Source: Gammaproteobacteria bacterium (lineage in GTDB: Bacteria; Pseudomonadota; Gammaproteobacteria; SZUA-152). From it: DNA of 64,000 bases. The stretch is from the NCBI GenBank assembly GCA_013152545.1, contig JAADGF010000113.1:1-64000 (forward strand), in the 5' to 3' direction. The notes beneath the pieces are model-generated. The model searched no databases. It saw only the letters and a program-made list of their open reading frames with translations, and was not told the DNA's origin. The stretch's first letter is position 1. Each line of letters begins with the position of its first letter. A program made the position numbers and the translations under genes. Below are positions 9,731 to 18,762 of this stretch, piece after piece.

Positions 9731-10140
9731 TTTCACCTTCGCTGCTGGTGTGGTTGTTGCCTGCAGCGAATTGTCGATGTGGTGAGGTTGTGGAGCGCTC
9801 TGCTGCCGTAAAAAGAGAAGAATACAGAACTCAACTCGCCGCGAGTCCTACACATGGTGTTGGGTCGGCTGTCACTCTGTGTTTCAGGACTTGTTTATTT
9901 GCCATTCAATGTTAATTTCGTGCTTGTTTTCAATCCTAACAAAATAAACCGCCTTTAGTAGTAGGATGTCCACTGTGCGGGCTGGTTCTCTATTCTTGTT
10001 TGTCTTCTTGTTGCAACAAAAATTACAACAAAAATAAATTTCATTCGCGCTTCATAAAAAAGCTGTTGTATCTTTGCAAATAACTGTTATAAGTGATCAG
10101 TCAAATGACAGAAATTTATGCGGGAGGGGGGTTAGAATCC
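9731..10140. other. Intergenic region rpsI to porin
   Basis: No gene seen. It contains a hairpin just after rpsI and a candidate promoter for the porin gene near 10066-10093. Confidence 0.45.
10066..10093 (+). promoter_or_regulatory. Candidate promoter of the porin gene
   Basis: TTGTAT at 10066-10071 and TATAAG at 10088-10093 are 16 bases apart. A purine-rich ribosome site (GGGAGGGGGG) follows about 10 bases before the ATG at 10141. Confidence 0.4.
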
Positions 10141-11127
10141 ATGAAAAAAAATCTAATTGTAATAGCTGCAGGCACCATATTAACCGCTGCGGTTGCCGTA
10201 CCCACGTTGGCGGGCGATGTCATCGTGTATGGTGCTGTGCAAGCAGAGTTGGTTAGCATTGATCACCAATTGGCCGTTAGTGAGGATGAAGTGGATTTGG
10301 TCGATAATGCTCGCGGTCGTGTTGGTATTAAAGCGTCGGAAGATTTGGGCAATGGCTGGAAGGGGTTGGCCAGATATGAGTTTGAGGCTGATACTACCGA
10401 CAATACTGCTGGCACAGATAGCTCCCTTAATGCATCTTTAACGGCGCGCGAATCGATGGTGGGTTTAAAAGGCCGGACTGTCCAAATCGAAGTTGGTAAC
10501 TTGAGGTCTGCCTATAAATATACGGGCGGGACGCGTTATGACCCGTTTGTGGCAACGACCTTGGAGGCGCGGGGCAATGGTGGTATGTCTGATCCATCAG
10601 ATAGTCGTTTCGGGCATCGGGGGTTCCACAAGGAGGCTGTTGGTATTAAGGGTGGTGGTGGTCCCGTTAAGGCTCGCTTGACCTATGGCCCGTCTGAAAA
10701 TGATGGTTCATACACATTGTCTTTAAAGTATAATCAAGGCGGTGTTGAGGCGTTTGTTGCGATAGTGGATAGCGGTGATTTAGTGAGTGGCGGTGATAAG
10801 GTGAATTATTCGGCAACGAAGCTGGGCGGCGCTTTTAAAGCTGGCGGCCATAAGGTGGTGCTGCAATATGAAATGACGGATGAAGGTGCTAAAGAGCCAA
10901 CTTACACTTTCTTGGGGTATAATTTGCGAGCGGGCAGGAATACCTTTGTCATTGAGTTTGCGATGTTAGATAGTGACGGCGGGGGCAGAGATACTGATAT
11001 GTTGGTGGTCGGTGCTATTCACAAATTCAGTAAAACAACCCGGGTGTTTGGTGGTTTTCGTAGCAGTGATGCAGATAATAACGAGCAGGAAGATGTTATT
11101 ACCGTGGGTCTGCGTAAAGATTTCTAG
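10141..11127 (+). CDS. Outer-membrane porin (Gram-negative general porin type)
   Basis: This 328-residue precursor has a cleavable signal peptide (MKKNLIVIAAGTILTAAVAV, cleavage near LAG). After it come the typical opening strand DVIVYGAVQAELV, the RVGIKASEDLGNGWKGLARYEFE segment, and a terminal phenylalanine (ITVGLRKDF), the BAM recognition signal. This is the trimeric 16-strand porin family (Porin_4-like). I chose the ATG at 10141 because it gives the signal peptide and has a strong ribosome site; a frame extension to 10093 would spoil it. Solute preference is unknown. Confidence 0.92.
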   Translation: MKKNLIVIAAGTILTAAVAVPTLAGDVIVYGAVQAELVSIDHQLAVSEDEVDLVDNARGRVGIKASEDLGNGWKGLARYEFEADTTDNTAGTDSSLNASLTARESMVGLKGRTVQIEVGNLRSAYKYTGGTRYDPFVATTLEARGNGGMSDPSDSRFGHRGFHKEAVGIKGGGGPVKARLTYGPSENDGSYTLSLKYNQGGVEAFVAIVDSGDLVSGGDKVNYSATKLGGAFKAGGHKVVLQYEMTDEGAKEPTYTFLGYNLRAGRNTFVIEFAMLDSDGGGRDTDMLVVGAIHKFSKTTRVFGGFRSSDADNNEQEDVITVGLRKDF

Positions 11128-11139
11128 GAGGGGGAGTCT

Positions 11140-11300
11140 GTCTGAGAATAGCAGTCGTTGTGAGGGAATGCCATTTTGAGTCCAATTTTTCGATTGCATC
11201 TGGCGCCTACTTTTGGTATTGGAGGCGAATATTGAGCCTGTTGTTTATCAAAAATGATCGCAAAAATGGTGTTTTGCAGCAGGCCTTTCTATTGTCGGAC
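11140..11300 (+). repeat. Dispersed repeat R1, copy B
   Basis: About 160 bp from GTCTGAGAATAG to ATTGTCGGAC, beginning 13 bases after the porin stop codon. It shares GAGGCGAATATTGAGCCT, CCATTTTGAGTCCAATTTTTCGAT and a GCAGCAGGC block with copies A, C and D. Its place just after a stop codon suggests it could also shape the mRNA 3' end. Confidence 0.8.
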
Positions 11301-11785
11301 AGGCTCCGCTCCTAGCGATATTACGCTATACGGGTATACATAATTAATAGCTTATTCGTCATATTATTTTGCCGGGCTTATTACATTAGGGCCCATTTTT
11401 ATTGTTGTATGCTACCCCTTTCTCTCCAGGCATAACGGCGTTTCTGAATCGGCAGAAATGTACCAATTTCACTTCAGTTTAGCGCTGTTCAGTATGATTT
11501 AACCAAATTAAATCCATGTGTCATCGTATTTGCACATTGTGTTCAAACCCCCTCCAAGGATAGCGTAAAATAAACGTAACCTAATTTGCCTTTCATTTGC
11601 CGAATGTTGTGTCAAAAGTGCTTATTTATATGGGATAACACCGGATTTTTTCTTGTTCTTGACTGCATTGCAGGCAGCTTGAGTGATTGTAATACATTTT
11701 AAATGGTTAAGCTGATGGTGTTGCAAGTGAATTTATCGCCCAGTGCCTCAGTTGAATCCTTGCGAGAGTGACGATGTGCCGAAGG

Positions 11786-11850
11786 TTTTTTTAGAATATT
11801 TTGGACGACAGTGTATCGGTCATGCAGTGAGCCAAAATATTCTAAAAAAA
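11786..11850. repeat. 19-bp perfect inverted repeat
   Basis: TTTTTTTAGAATATTTTGG at 11786-11804 pairs perfectly with CCAAAATATTCTAAAAAAA at 11832-11850 around a 27-base spacer, 80 bp before the NHL lipoprotein start. It could act as a bidirectional terminator, an operator or a small element remnant. Confidence 0.7.
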
Positions 11851-11930
11851 TCGTTTAGATTCTGTGCTGCGAGTGTTCGCAGCAGGTTCGGCTGACATGA
11901 TATGTTAGGTTAAATGTAAGGAAGGCAAAA

Positions 11931-13046
11931 ATGGAATTGGTTCGTGTTTGTGTTTTTTTCTCGTTGGTGATGTTATTGCTTATGGGGTGTTCGGTGGCCA
12001 TGGCACCTAAAAAAAGTGAGGCTATCTATTGGCCAAAGCCGCCTGATTCACCACGGTTTATTTACGAAACCAGCTTACGATCTACCTCCAGTATACGTCA
12101 AGATACCTCATTGGATCGGTTGCGTGATGCGGTTACTGGCACCCGTCAAACCACGCAACAATCCTTTGCCAAGCCTTACGATGTAGCCGCCTACGGTGGC
12201 AAGATTGTCGTTACTGATACGGTAGCGCGTTCTGCGATAATGTTTGATGTGCCGCGCAAAAGAGTGTATCCCTTTGGGGCGCGTGGTGATGGTAAGGGTA
12301 AGGGGGTTATTGTTAAGCCGCTGGGTGTGGCTATGGACAGCAAGCAAAATATCTATATTGCCGATGTCACAGAGCGGGATGTCAAAGTATATGATGGTCT
12401 CGGTTTGTTTCTTCGGTCCATTGGCGGTCAGGAAGTGTTTGAGCGACCAGTGGACGTTGCTGTTAATCGATCTGGTGATCGAGTATATGTGGTGGATGCT
12501 GGTGGTATTGAATCTGATCAACATCGAATTCTTGTCTTTGATGCTGAAGGGAGTCTTGTGAATGAAATAGGGTCTCGTGGTTCGGCTTTGGGGAAGTTTA
12601 ATTTACCCAATCAGGCGGCGGTCGCCCCCGATGGGACGCTTTATGTGCTTGATGCGGGTAATTTCAGGGTGCAGGCATTTACGCCAGATGGGGAGTTCAT
12701 CAGGTCGTGGGGGAAGGTTGGTCGTAATTTGGGTGATTTTGCCAGGCCGCGCGGTATTGCAGTGGACTCTGGTGGTAATGTGTATGTTACGGATGGTGCA
12801 TTTCGGAATTTTCAGGTTTTTTCACCGGATGGTGAAATGCTGTTATTTATTGGCGAGCCGGGTCTGGATGATAGGCCAGGACAGTATGTGCTGCCAGCAG
12901 GCATTGCTATTGATGAAACGGATCGCGTATACATCGTGGATCAAATGCACTTCAAAGTCGATGTTATCCGTCGATTAAAAGAAGAAGAGGTGGATAGGTT
13001 GGCTGCGCAGAAAGCTGAGACGACAGCTAAGCCAGTATCGCCATAA
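11931..13046 (+). CDS. NHL-repeat beta-propeller lipoprotein
   Basis: This 371-residue precursor has a lipoprotein signal (LLLMGCS; the residue after Cys is Ser, so outer-membrane sorting is expected). It then has a run of NHL-type blades from about residue 80 to 345: KPLGVAMDSKQNIYIADV, ERPVDVAVNRSGDRVYVVD, LPNQAAVAPDGTLYVLDAG, RPRGIAVDSGGNVYVTDG and LPAGIAIDETDRVYIVDQ. NHL propellers are binding scaffolds with no heme or catalytic site visible here. It opens the cluster of cytochromes and has two paralogues at 22795 and 23883, all sharing a WPxPPxxPR(F/Y)xY-like or related N-terminal linker. A role as a cytochrome-complex scaffold is inference. Confidence 0.9.
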   Translation: MELVRVCVFFSLVMLLLMGCSVAMAPKKSEAIYWPKPPDSPRFIYETSLRSTSSIRQDTSLDRLRDAVTGTRQTTQQSFAKPYDVAAYGGKIVVTDTVARSAIMFDVPRKRVYPFGARGDGKGKGVIVKPLGVAMDSKQNIYIADVTERDVKVYDGLGLFLRSIGGQEVFERPVDVAVNRSGDRVYVVDAGGIESDQHRILVFDAEGSLVNEIGSRGSALGKFNLPNQAAVAPDGTLYVLDAGNFRVQAFTPDGEFIRSWGKVGRNLGDFARPRGIAVDSGGNVYVTDGAFRNFQVFSPDGEMLLFIGEPGLDDRPGQYVLPAGIAIDETDRVYIVDQMHFKVDVIRRLKEEEVDRLAAQKAETTAKPVSP

Positions 13047-13896
13047 CGGAGGTGTATCGCTGGATGCGAGTGTTTTTTTGTTCGCTCAACGGATGATGAG
13101 CATTTGACGGTCTATGGGGTGTGTTTGTTATCACTGATTGCAATAAAAAGTATGCTGGTTAAGGTGCGATGTATTCAGGTTTGTCAGATGACTTTACCGC
13201 CTACGATGTGGTGGTGATTGAACATGCTATTTCACCTCTTTTTGTGTCATTGGGCAGTTTTCATGCCCCGAAGCTCGATATTCCCTTTATAATCTCTGTT
13301 TTTCTGTTGATACGCTCGTTAACAAGGCTATTTCTTGCGGCGCTGCTGGTTCAGTCGTCGTATAAAATGCAATCAGTGGCTGGTGTGATTCGCTTTGTAT
13401 TGTCGCTTTGTGAAGCTGTTGTTTTTAAGATGTTTATTGTGAGGCTTATGGTGAGTGGATAACGTTTGGTTGGTGTTGGGGGCGTGATCAAACTAGAGGG
13501 TAATGTGTGTAATAATCGCCGGTGACGAATGAAGGTATTGATTCTGTCGTGAAATTGTAAATTCTATCGCCAACTCACGCTCTTTGGGGCAGGTTTTTTG
13601 CTAAATATAAATATCCGGTTTAAAATAAGCCTCGAAGCTTGATCAATACCTAAATAACTTCATTTTGTCGGTTTTGAGTGTAATTTAATCACTTGTTTTT
13701 ATTGATTAATCCGGCAGATGCAAAGAAAGCAGGTATTGGGCCGGTATCGGTTAATCTAACCGTAGTTGTTATTGACATTAATGAACGCAACGTGATACAA
13801 ATGCTATCATTGATGTTAGTAGTTTGTTTTACTTAATAATAACCGCCAGGAACGGTGGTTAATTTCACAGAGCGAGAGGCAGGGGGTTTACATAAT
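13047..13896. other. Intergenic region NHL lipoprotein to tetraheme cytochrome
   Basis: About 850 bp. The only ORF of note, 13169-13462, has a poor codon pattern and no recognisable domain, so I do not call it. The region probably contains the tetraheme gene's own promoter. A GGAACGGTGG stretch lies just before 13855. Confidence 0.4.
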
Positions 13897-14916
13897 ATGA
13901 GCCATAAACAATTTAGAAAAACGGCAATCTATGCGAGTGTCGTGGCAGCCTCGTTACTTGTAACGGGTTCGGTAATGGCTGCGTCGGTACCCGGTGGTTC
14001 GGGTACATTGAGACCAATGATTAGTATTAAAGATTCCTGGCATAATCTGGGTTCAGGGAATGATCGTGTCGATACGCCAAGTGGTGGGTCACCTGTTAAC
14101 AAGAGCAATGATACGGCGGAAATCTGTGTTTTCTGTCACACACCTCATGGCGGTGATGTCAGTGCAGCGGTACCTATTTGGAACAGAAAGTTAAGCGAAC
14201 CAGGTGTTTATACCCGTTATTCATCATTGGGAACAACTACCTTTGATGCAGAAGAAGCGCCCATTGGTTCTGTGACTATCGCATGTTTGTCATGTCATGA
14301 TGGTACATTGGCGATTGATGCGTTGATCAATGCGCCTGGCTCCGGTTTTTTTAACGCGGCAGGCGATGTTCGAATCGGTAATGGCTTTATCGGTGATGAC
14401 CAAGTCGACGGTAAGTTAGCACCCGGACCATCAGCGGGAGTAAACGGTATCGTGCAAAATCTGGAAACCGATTTGTCAAACGACCATCCGGTGAGTATGC
14501 AATACGGTGGTGGTGGTATTACCTTGGGAACTCGCGATGGACCAACCAAGGATAGGGATTTTGTCGCTTCTGCCAACGGCAATACACCGACTGAGACAGT
14601 GGAGCTATTGAATATGCAGGCGCCAGCATCGTCTAACTTGACGACCTTGTGGTGGATTGAGCGTACTGATTCATTGATCCCAGGTGTACGGGATAGGGCT
14701 GACGTGCTTATGTATACGCGACTGGAAGCAGAGTCAGGCGTACCGGGTGGCGAGCAACCTTTCGTTGAGTGTGGTTCTTGTCATGATCCTCATAACGTAG
14801 ACAACCCAACGTTCTTGCGGGTATCAAATGGTATTCCTGCAGCGTTAGAGGTTAATTTCCCTAGAGCTACCGGAAATAGCCCAAGTGCTTTATGCTTGAC
14901 TTGTCATGTTAAGTAG
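13897..14916 (+). CDS. Secreted tetraheme cytochrome c, OmcE-like
   Basis: This 339-residue precursor has a signal peptide (ATG at 13897; cleavage near VMAAS). An upstream GTG at 13855 is less likely. Four CXXCH motifs are present: CVFCH, CLSCH, CGSCH and CLTCH (the last at the extreme C-terminus). The mature protein has exactly four further histidines (SWHNL, TPHGG, NDHPV, DPHNV), so all four hemes can be bis-His with none to spare. The order CVFCHTPH, CLSCHDGT, NDHP, SCHDPH, CLTCH resembles, as I recall, the Geobacter OmcE family that polymerises into nanowires. It aligns with the N-terminal third of the 11-heme protein at 25014. It ends at a strong terminator. Filament formation is a hypothesis. 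Confidence 0.9.
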   Translation: MSHKQFRKTAIYASVVAASLLVTGSVMAASVPGGSGTLRPMISIKDSWHNLGSGNDRVDTPSGGSPVNKSNDTAEICVFCHTPHGGDVSAAVPIWNRKLSEPGVYTRYSSLGTTTFDAEEAPIGSVTIACLSCHDGTLAIDALINAPGSGFFNAAGDVRIGNGFIGDDQVDGKLAPGPSAGVNGIVQNLETDLSNDHPVSMQYGGGGITLGTRDGPTKDRDFVASANGNTPTETVELLNMQAPASSNLTTLWWIERTDSLIPGVRDRADVLMYTRLEAESGVPGGEQPFVECGSCHDPHNVDNPTFLRVSNGIPAALEVNFPRATGNSPSALCLTCHVK

Positions 14917-14979
14917 GTTGGTATTTCTGGTCACTTTTTAGTGTTTTTTACTAACAAGTAACTAAGAGTCCTCAAAAAT

Positions 14980-15021
14980 AAGCGGCTAAGCGGGTGATAT
15001 AACTGCTTAGCCGCTTTTTTT
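14980..15021 (+). terminator. Intrinsic terminator after the tetraheme cytochrome
   Basis: AAGCGGCTAAGC and GCTTAGCCGCTT form a perfect 12-bp stem with a 13-base loop, followed by a run of seven T. It separates the tetraheme gene from the PpiC gene, so the tetraheme transcript can be made alone and in excess. Confidence 0.92.
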
Positions 15022-15106
15022 ATATGCCGCTTGTGGTGTTTTAGGTGTAATGAAGTAAGTTTGGCTTGTTTGTTTGGTCAATTGTAAAAATTAAGCGAGT
15101 ACTGCC

Positions 15107-16168
15107 ATGTTTTATCTGCAAGAAATTAACTCCACAAAAATAGTTAAAAAAAAATATAAATTATTGTTCCTAATGTTGTATTTGTTCGGTTTTTCTGCCG
15201 TTTCGGCGACAGTGAGTGCGGATGAGATACAAAACGAAACAGCCCAAAAACAGGCCGAGGAATTTTTTGCCATCGTAAACAAAGAAACCATACCGGTAGC
15301 AAAATATTATGAAGAGTTTCAAAAGGGGGTTCGGGAAACCTTTTTTCACGGCAAAGTAACGGAGAAAGAGCTAGATCGGTTTCGTCAGAAAGTTGCTCAA
15401 CAATTAGTGGGGCAGGCGTTGTTAGCGCAGGAGGCTCAAAAGCGCGGTATTAAGCCGGTTTCAGAGCAAGTTGATGAGCAAGTGGAAAGAGAGACCAGCA
15501 AATACCGTCAACAAAAAAACTGGGAGTCCAGTAAAGAGTTTATATTGGCCTCGGTAAAAAAAGAGATTGAGCAAAAAAATGTAATGGAATTATTGGAGCA
15601 GGAAGCTCGCACCATCGAAGAGCCAGCGGAATTGGCCGTACGTCAGTATTATAAAGATCATGCTGATCGGTTTACTGAGCCGGAAAAATGGAATGTTTCG
15701 ATTATTATGCTTAAAGTTGATCCTTCTTCACCTAATCAAGTTTGGCAGGATACGATTCAGTTGGCGGATGAATTAGTGGTTAAGTTGCGTAATGGTGAAA
15801 ATTTCGAGGAGCTGGCGTTTATACACTCTTCGGACGAGTCTTCTGTGAATGGTGGCAATATGGGTTATACGCACACGGGTATGTTGTCAAAACCAGCGCA
15901 AGATGTACTCAACAGTATGGATGTAGGGAAGGTTTCAGATCCTGTCGTGTTGTTGCAGGGTATTGCTATATTTCGATTGAATGGCATACAGGAAGCGCGT
16001 TTAAATAAATTTAATGATGTAAAACAGCGAGCTAAAGATTTGTTAAAGAGGGAGTTGTCCGACGCGGCGTGGGAAAGCTTTAATAATAAGCTGCGTGAAG
16101 CGGCTGTCATTAAAATTAACGATGAAGTGGTGAATAACGCGAAAATGAACCTTCGTCCCAGTGGTTAA
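15107..16168 (+). CDS. Periplasmic PpiC-type peptidyl-prolyl isomerase (SurA/PrsA-like)
   Basis: This 353-residue secreted protein has a hydrophobic signal region at about 18-37. Then come a helical SurA-N-like chaperone part (about 50-170), one parvulin domain (about 190-300: NVSIIMLKV, GENFEELAFIHSSDES, GGNMGYTHTGML, GKVSDPVVLLQGIAIFRLN) and a helical tail. Parvulins of this type help fold exported and outer-membrane proteins. Sitting between a tetraheme cytochrome and a beta-barrel, it is probably a dedicated foldase for cluster products. Such PPIases recur in extracellular cytochrome clusters of other phyla, as I recall. Confidence 0.9.
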   Translation: MFYLQEINSTKIVKKKYKLLFLMLYLFGFSAVSATVSADEIQNETAQKQAEEFFAIVNKETIPVAKYYEEFQKGVRETFFHGKVTEKELDRFRQKVAQQLVGQALLAQEAQKRGIKPVSEQVDEQVERETSKYRQQKNWESSKEFILASVKKEIEQKNVMELLEQEARTIEEPAELAVRQYYKDHADRFTEPEKWNVSIIMLKVDPSSPNQVWQDTIQLADELVVKLRNGENFEELAFIHSSDESSVNGGNMGYTHTGMLSKPAQDVLNSMDVGKVSDPVVLLQGIAIFRLNGIQEARLNKFNDVKQRAKDLLKRELSDAAWESFNNKLREAAVIKINDEVVNNAKMNLRPSG

Positions 16169-16998
16169 GGGGGGAGGGAGGCTGGTTGTCGGTGTTTGAG
16201 AACAGAAGATTTGCTGCAAAAATCTTTGGCTAGGTTTTTCGGTAGGTACGTTAGATATGGTCAATATTTGCCTTGTTTGATCGAAAAAATTGGATTCAAA
16301 ATGACATCGCCTCGCAACGTTTTCCATGAGGGTATCATCAGGTTTTTTTTAAGAGAGATTAGGTGAGTGTATATTACGCTGTATCCAAAAATCAGCACAC
16401 TGCCTCTGTTCGTTATCTAAAGGTTTATCGTTAACGGTTTGTTATTTAAAGTAAGAAGCCAACAACGGGTGTTATTGTTAAATAATTGGTTGCGAGTATT
16501 CTCTCCATTCTCCGTGCGTCACCCAAGTAGGGCGTGTCACTCGATTGTTAGTTAAAGGGTTTTTCGCTGAATGAATGAAAGTGGATTGCACTAATTTCTT
16601 TAGATTAACCTTCCCATCTCTTCCATGGCGTTGATTTTTTCCTTCCATTTTTGATTCTAAACGTAAAATTAGCGGGCATCTAATTTAGGTGTTTACACGA
16701 GTGGGATAGCTGTCTTAGACTGGTTGTATGATGCTGCTCATGGGCAGTAGGGGGTAGTAATAATTAAGTGTCGATTGGTTTCGTCTGTTATGCGGGGGGC
16801 GGAATCCTTAGGCATGGTTATTTGGGGCGCCATACAATCGTTTCATACTATTTACTAACGTTCTTGTTCGTAATAGTTATTAGTGAGCGTTGTGGTTGCG
16901 GGGGAATCGGCTGCGGACGGAAATTACGCGGTAGGTTGTTTGAGTCTGTGCGCGCCTATTGCATAATAGAAGATCCAATTTATTATTGATAAAGCCTT
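16169..16998. other. Intergenic region PpiC to beta-barrel
   Basis: About 830 bp. It holds a diverged R1 copy (about 16186-16322). The ORF 16768-16989 has no domain and I do not call it. Otherwise I see nothing. Confidence 0.4.
16186..16322 (-). repeat. Dispersed repeat R1, copy C (diverged)
   Basis: Read on the minus strand it gives GTTGCGAGG, then CATTTTGAATCCAATTTTTT followed by CGATC, and AAATATTGACC, clearly related to copies B and D, but the terminal inverted repeats are degraded. Like copy B it begins a few bases after a stop codon (16168). Confidence 0.65.
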
Positions 16999-18762
16999 AT
17001 GCCTGTTATATTTAAAAAAAACCAGGTTCTGTTATACAGCCTTTGTGTAAGTTTTTTGTTTGTTAGTTTTTATTCGTATAAGGTTAACGCTTTGCCTATG
17101 GTGCCGATGTCTTATGGCGGTAACTTGGCATATTCATATAGCTACAGCAAGGCTGGTCAGTCTGAATTTGAGTCCGCCACCCTGTCAGTCAGTGTGTCTG
17201 GCTCGGGGTTTATTTGGCAACCCTGGTTTATCTTGCTGGCAGTGGGAGGTAGTGCGGGCTTGGCGGAGAGTGATTCAAATACCAGTAGTAGCAATACCTC
17301 CGTGTTAGGGGCCGGGAGCTTTCAGATTACCGTATTCCCTCAAAGTCGGTTTCCATTTGTTTTGGCTGTGAATCGTACCGATAGTCGTTTGGAGAGCAGT
17401 AATTTGGCTGTGAGTGGTTCGCAACGTTTTACCAATTTACGCATATTCTTAAGCCAGACTTACCACGGTATAAACGGTACGTTAACGCGAGCGTCCTGGG
17501 GGCATAGCGAGTTCGAAACGGCTGATACAAATTCGTCTACTGATGTGGTTAATGCCAGTTTCAGGGCAAGGAAAAAACAACAGCGTTTTTTTGTAAATGC
17601 AGGATATACGCAATCAGAGCGTTCTGATTCCGCCTCTAAACCCGTCAGTGTCGTGGTGGATTTTAATCACGATTACACACCAAGTCAGGATGTAGGGGTA
17701 AATTCTTTGGTTAGTTTTAATAGGAATGATAGTGATGCAGGGCAGGGAGGGGGGGTGATTGAAAATATTCAAGCTTCCAGTGTGTTTTCCTGGCGGCCTA
17801 TTGATCGTCCCTATACAATTTCTGGTAGCACACGCATCTCAGCAAATGAGTCGGACCAAGCTGAGCGGAAAGGTAATAGTCTAGCGGCCAACATTGGGGC
17901 GTCGTATCGTCTTACGCGCTCTTTGAGGATGGTGGCGTCAGCGAATGTAAGCTCCATTGAATCGGGTGGTAAGCAGGCCGTACGTTCTTCCGAGAGTGTC
18001 AATTTAAGCTATAGCTCGCAGCAGTTTTTTCTGGCAGGGTTTAACTACAATTGGAATTCCAGTTTTGGATTAAATAACTCTAATCAAAAAACGGATGAAG
18101 GCTCAACAGATCAGCAAAATTATTCCTTGGCTGGTGGGCACAGTATCAGCCGTAGTTGGGCCAGTGGCCGCGCATCATCCATTAATTTTGCGTTATCCGA
18201 AAGCGCTAACGTGTCTCTTAGTAGTAAAACCAACGATCCGACTTTCTCCGTTGGTCATGGGCTGAGCCTTGGTTGGGGGTTCCGGGGGGTGAGAGCTAGC
18301 ACGTTTGCATCAGTTTCTCTTTCTGATTCGCGGGTGTTTAGTGATGCGAATGCCAATTTTCAGTCATTGAGTGCACAATTATCAGAACGTATAACCTTAT
18401 CAAAAATAAGCGCGTTATCGGCGAGCGTGTCTTTTCAGGCCAGTCGACAAGACTCAGATGATCGGGAGAGTGATGATACGCGTGAACAGGAGAGAGATGG
18501 ATCATCTCCAAAAAACCTCGTGGCTCTGGTGTCTTATCGAAATTCAAGATTTTTTGGTATTTATGCATTACGTTTTTCGACGAGATTGTCTTTAAACAAG
18601 CGTTTGGATGATAATGAAGGCTCTCCAGAAACAACCATATCGGAAAGTCGTTTCGATTACCGCGTGGGATTGCTGACTACATCGGCAACTTTGCGTATAA
18701 TGCGCAGCGAAGGGGGGACAACCACACAATCCATGATATTTACCGCTAGCCGGTCATTTTAG
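16999..18762 (+). CDS. Large outer-membrane beta-barrel protein, probable conduit barrel
   Basis: This 587-residue precursor has a long N-terminal signal region (cleavage near VNA, about residue 32). The rest is rich in Ser, Asn, Gly and alternating polar/aromatic residues typical of amphipathic strands, ending in SMIFTASRSF, with the terminal Phe that BAM recognises. Strand-like segments cover the whole length, enough for 20 or more strands. No heme motif and no plug domain is visible. I do not recognise a named family; size, signal and position fit the barrel of a porin-cytochrome conduit. Alternative: an adhesin or secretion pore. Confidence 0.75.
   Translation: MPVIFKKNQVLLYSLCVSFLFVSFYSYKVNALPMVPMSYGGNLAYSYSYSKAGQSEFESATLSVSVSGSGFIWQPWFILLAVGGSAGLAESDSNTSSSNTSVLGAGSFQITVFPQSRFPFVLAVNRTDSRLESSNLAVSGSQRFTNLRIFLSQTYHGINGTLTRASWGHSEFETADTNSSTDVVNASFRARKKQQRFFVNAGYTQSERSDSASKPVSVVVDFNHDYTPSQDVGVNSLVSFNRNDSDAGQGGGVIENIQASSVFSWRPIDRPYTISGSTRISANESDQAERKGNSLAANIGASYRLTRSLRMVASANVSSIESGGKQAVRSSESVNLSYSSQQFFLAGFNYNWNSSFGLNNSNQKTDEGSTDQQNYSLAGGHSISRSWASGRASSINFALSESANVSLSSKTNDPTFSVGHGLSLGWGFRGVRASTFASVSLSDSRVFSDANANFQSLSAQLSERITLSKISALSASVSFQASRQDSDDRESDDTREQERDGSSPKNLVALVSYRNSRFFGIYALRFSTRLSLNKRLDDNEGSPETTISESRFDYRVGLLTTSATLRIMRSEGGTTTQSMIFTASRSF

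Larger units (their letters stand above)
11128..11930. other. Intergenic region porin to NHL lipoprotein
   Basis: About 800 bp without a gene. It holds repeat R1 copy B (11140-11300) and a 19-bp perfect inverted repeat at 11786-11850, and must hold the promoter of the electron-transfer cluster. Confidence 0.5.

Noticed and set aside
11509-11534. CRP-binding site before the electron-transfer cluster
   Set aside because: TGTGT and GCACA half-sites are present but spaced too far apart for the TGTGA-N6-TCACA consensus.
13169-13462. 97-codon ORF between the NHL lipoprotein and the tetraheme cytochrome
   Set aside because: Hydrophobic but with no signal peptide pattern, family similarity or ribosome site; an AT/GT-rich gap easily leaves such frames open.
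16768-16989. 73-codon ORF before the beta-barrel gene
   Set aside because: Starts with a non-ATG codon, composition unlike neighbouring genes, no recognisable motif.
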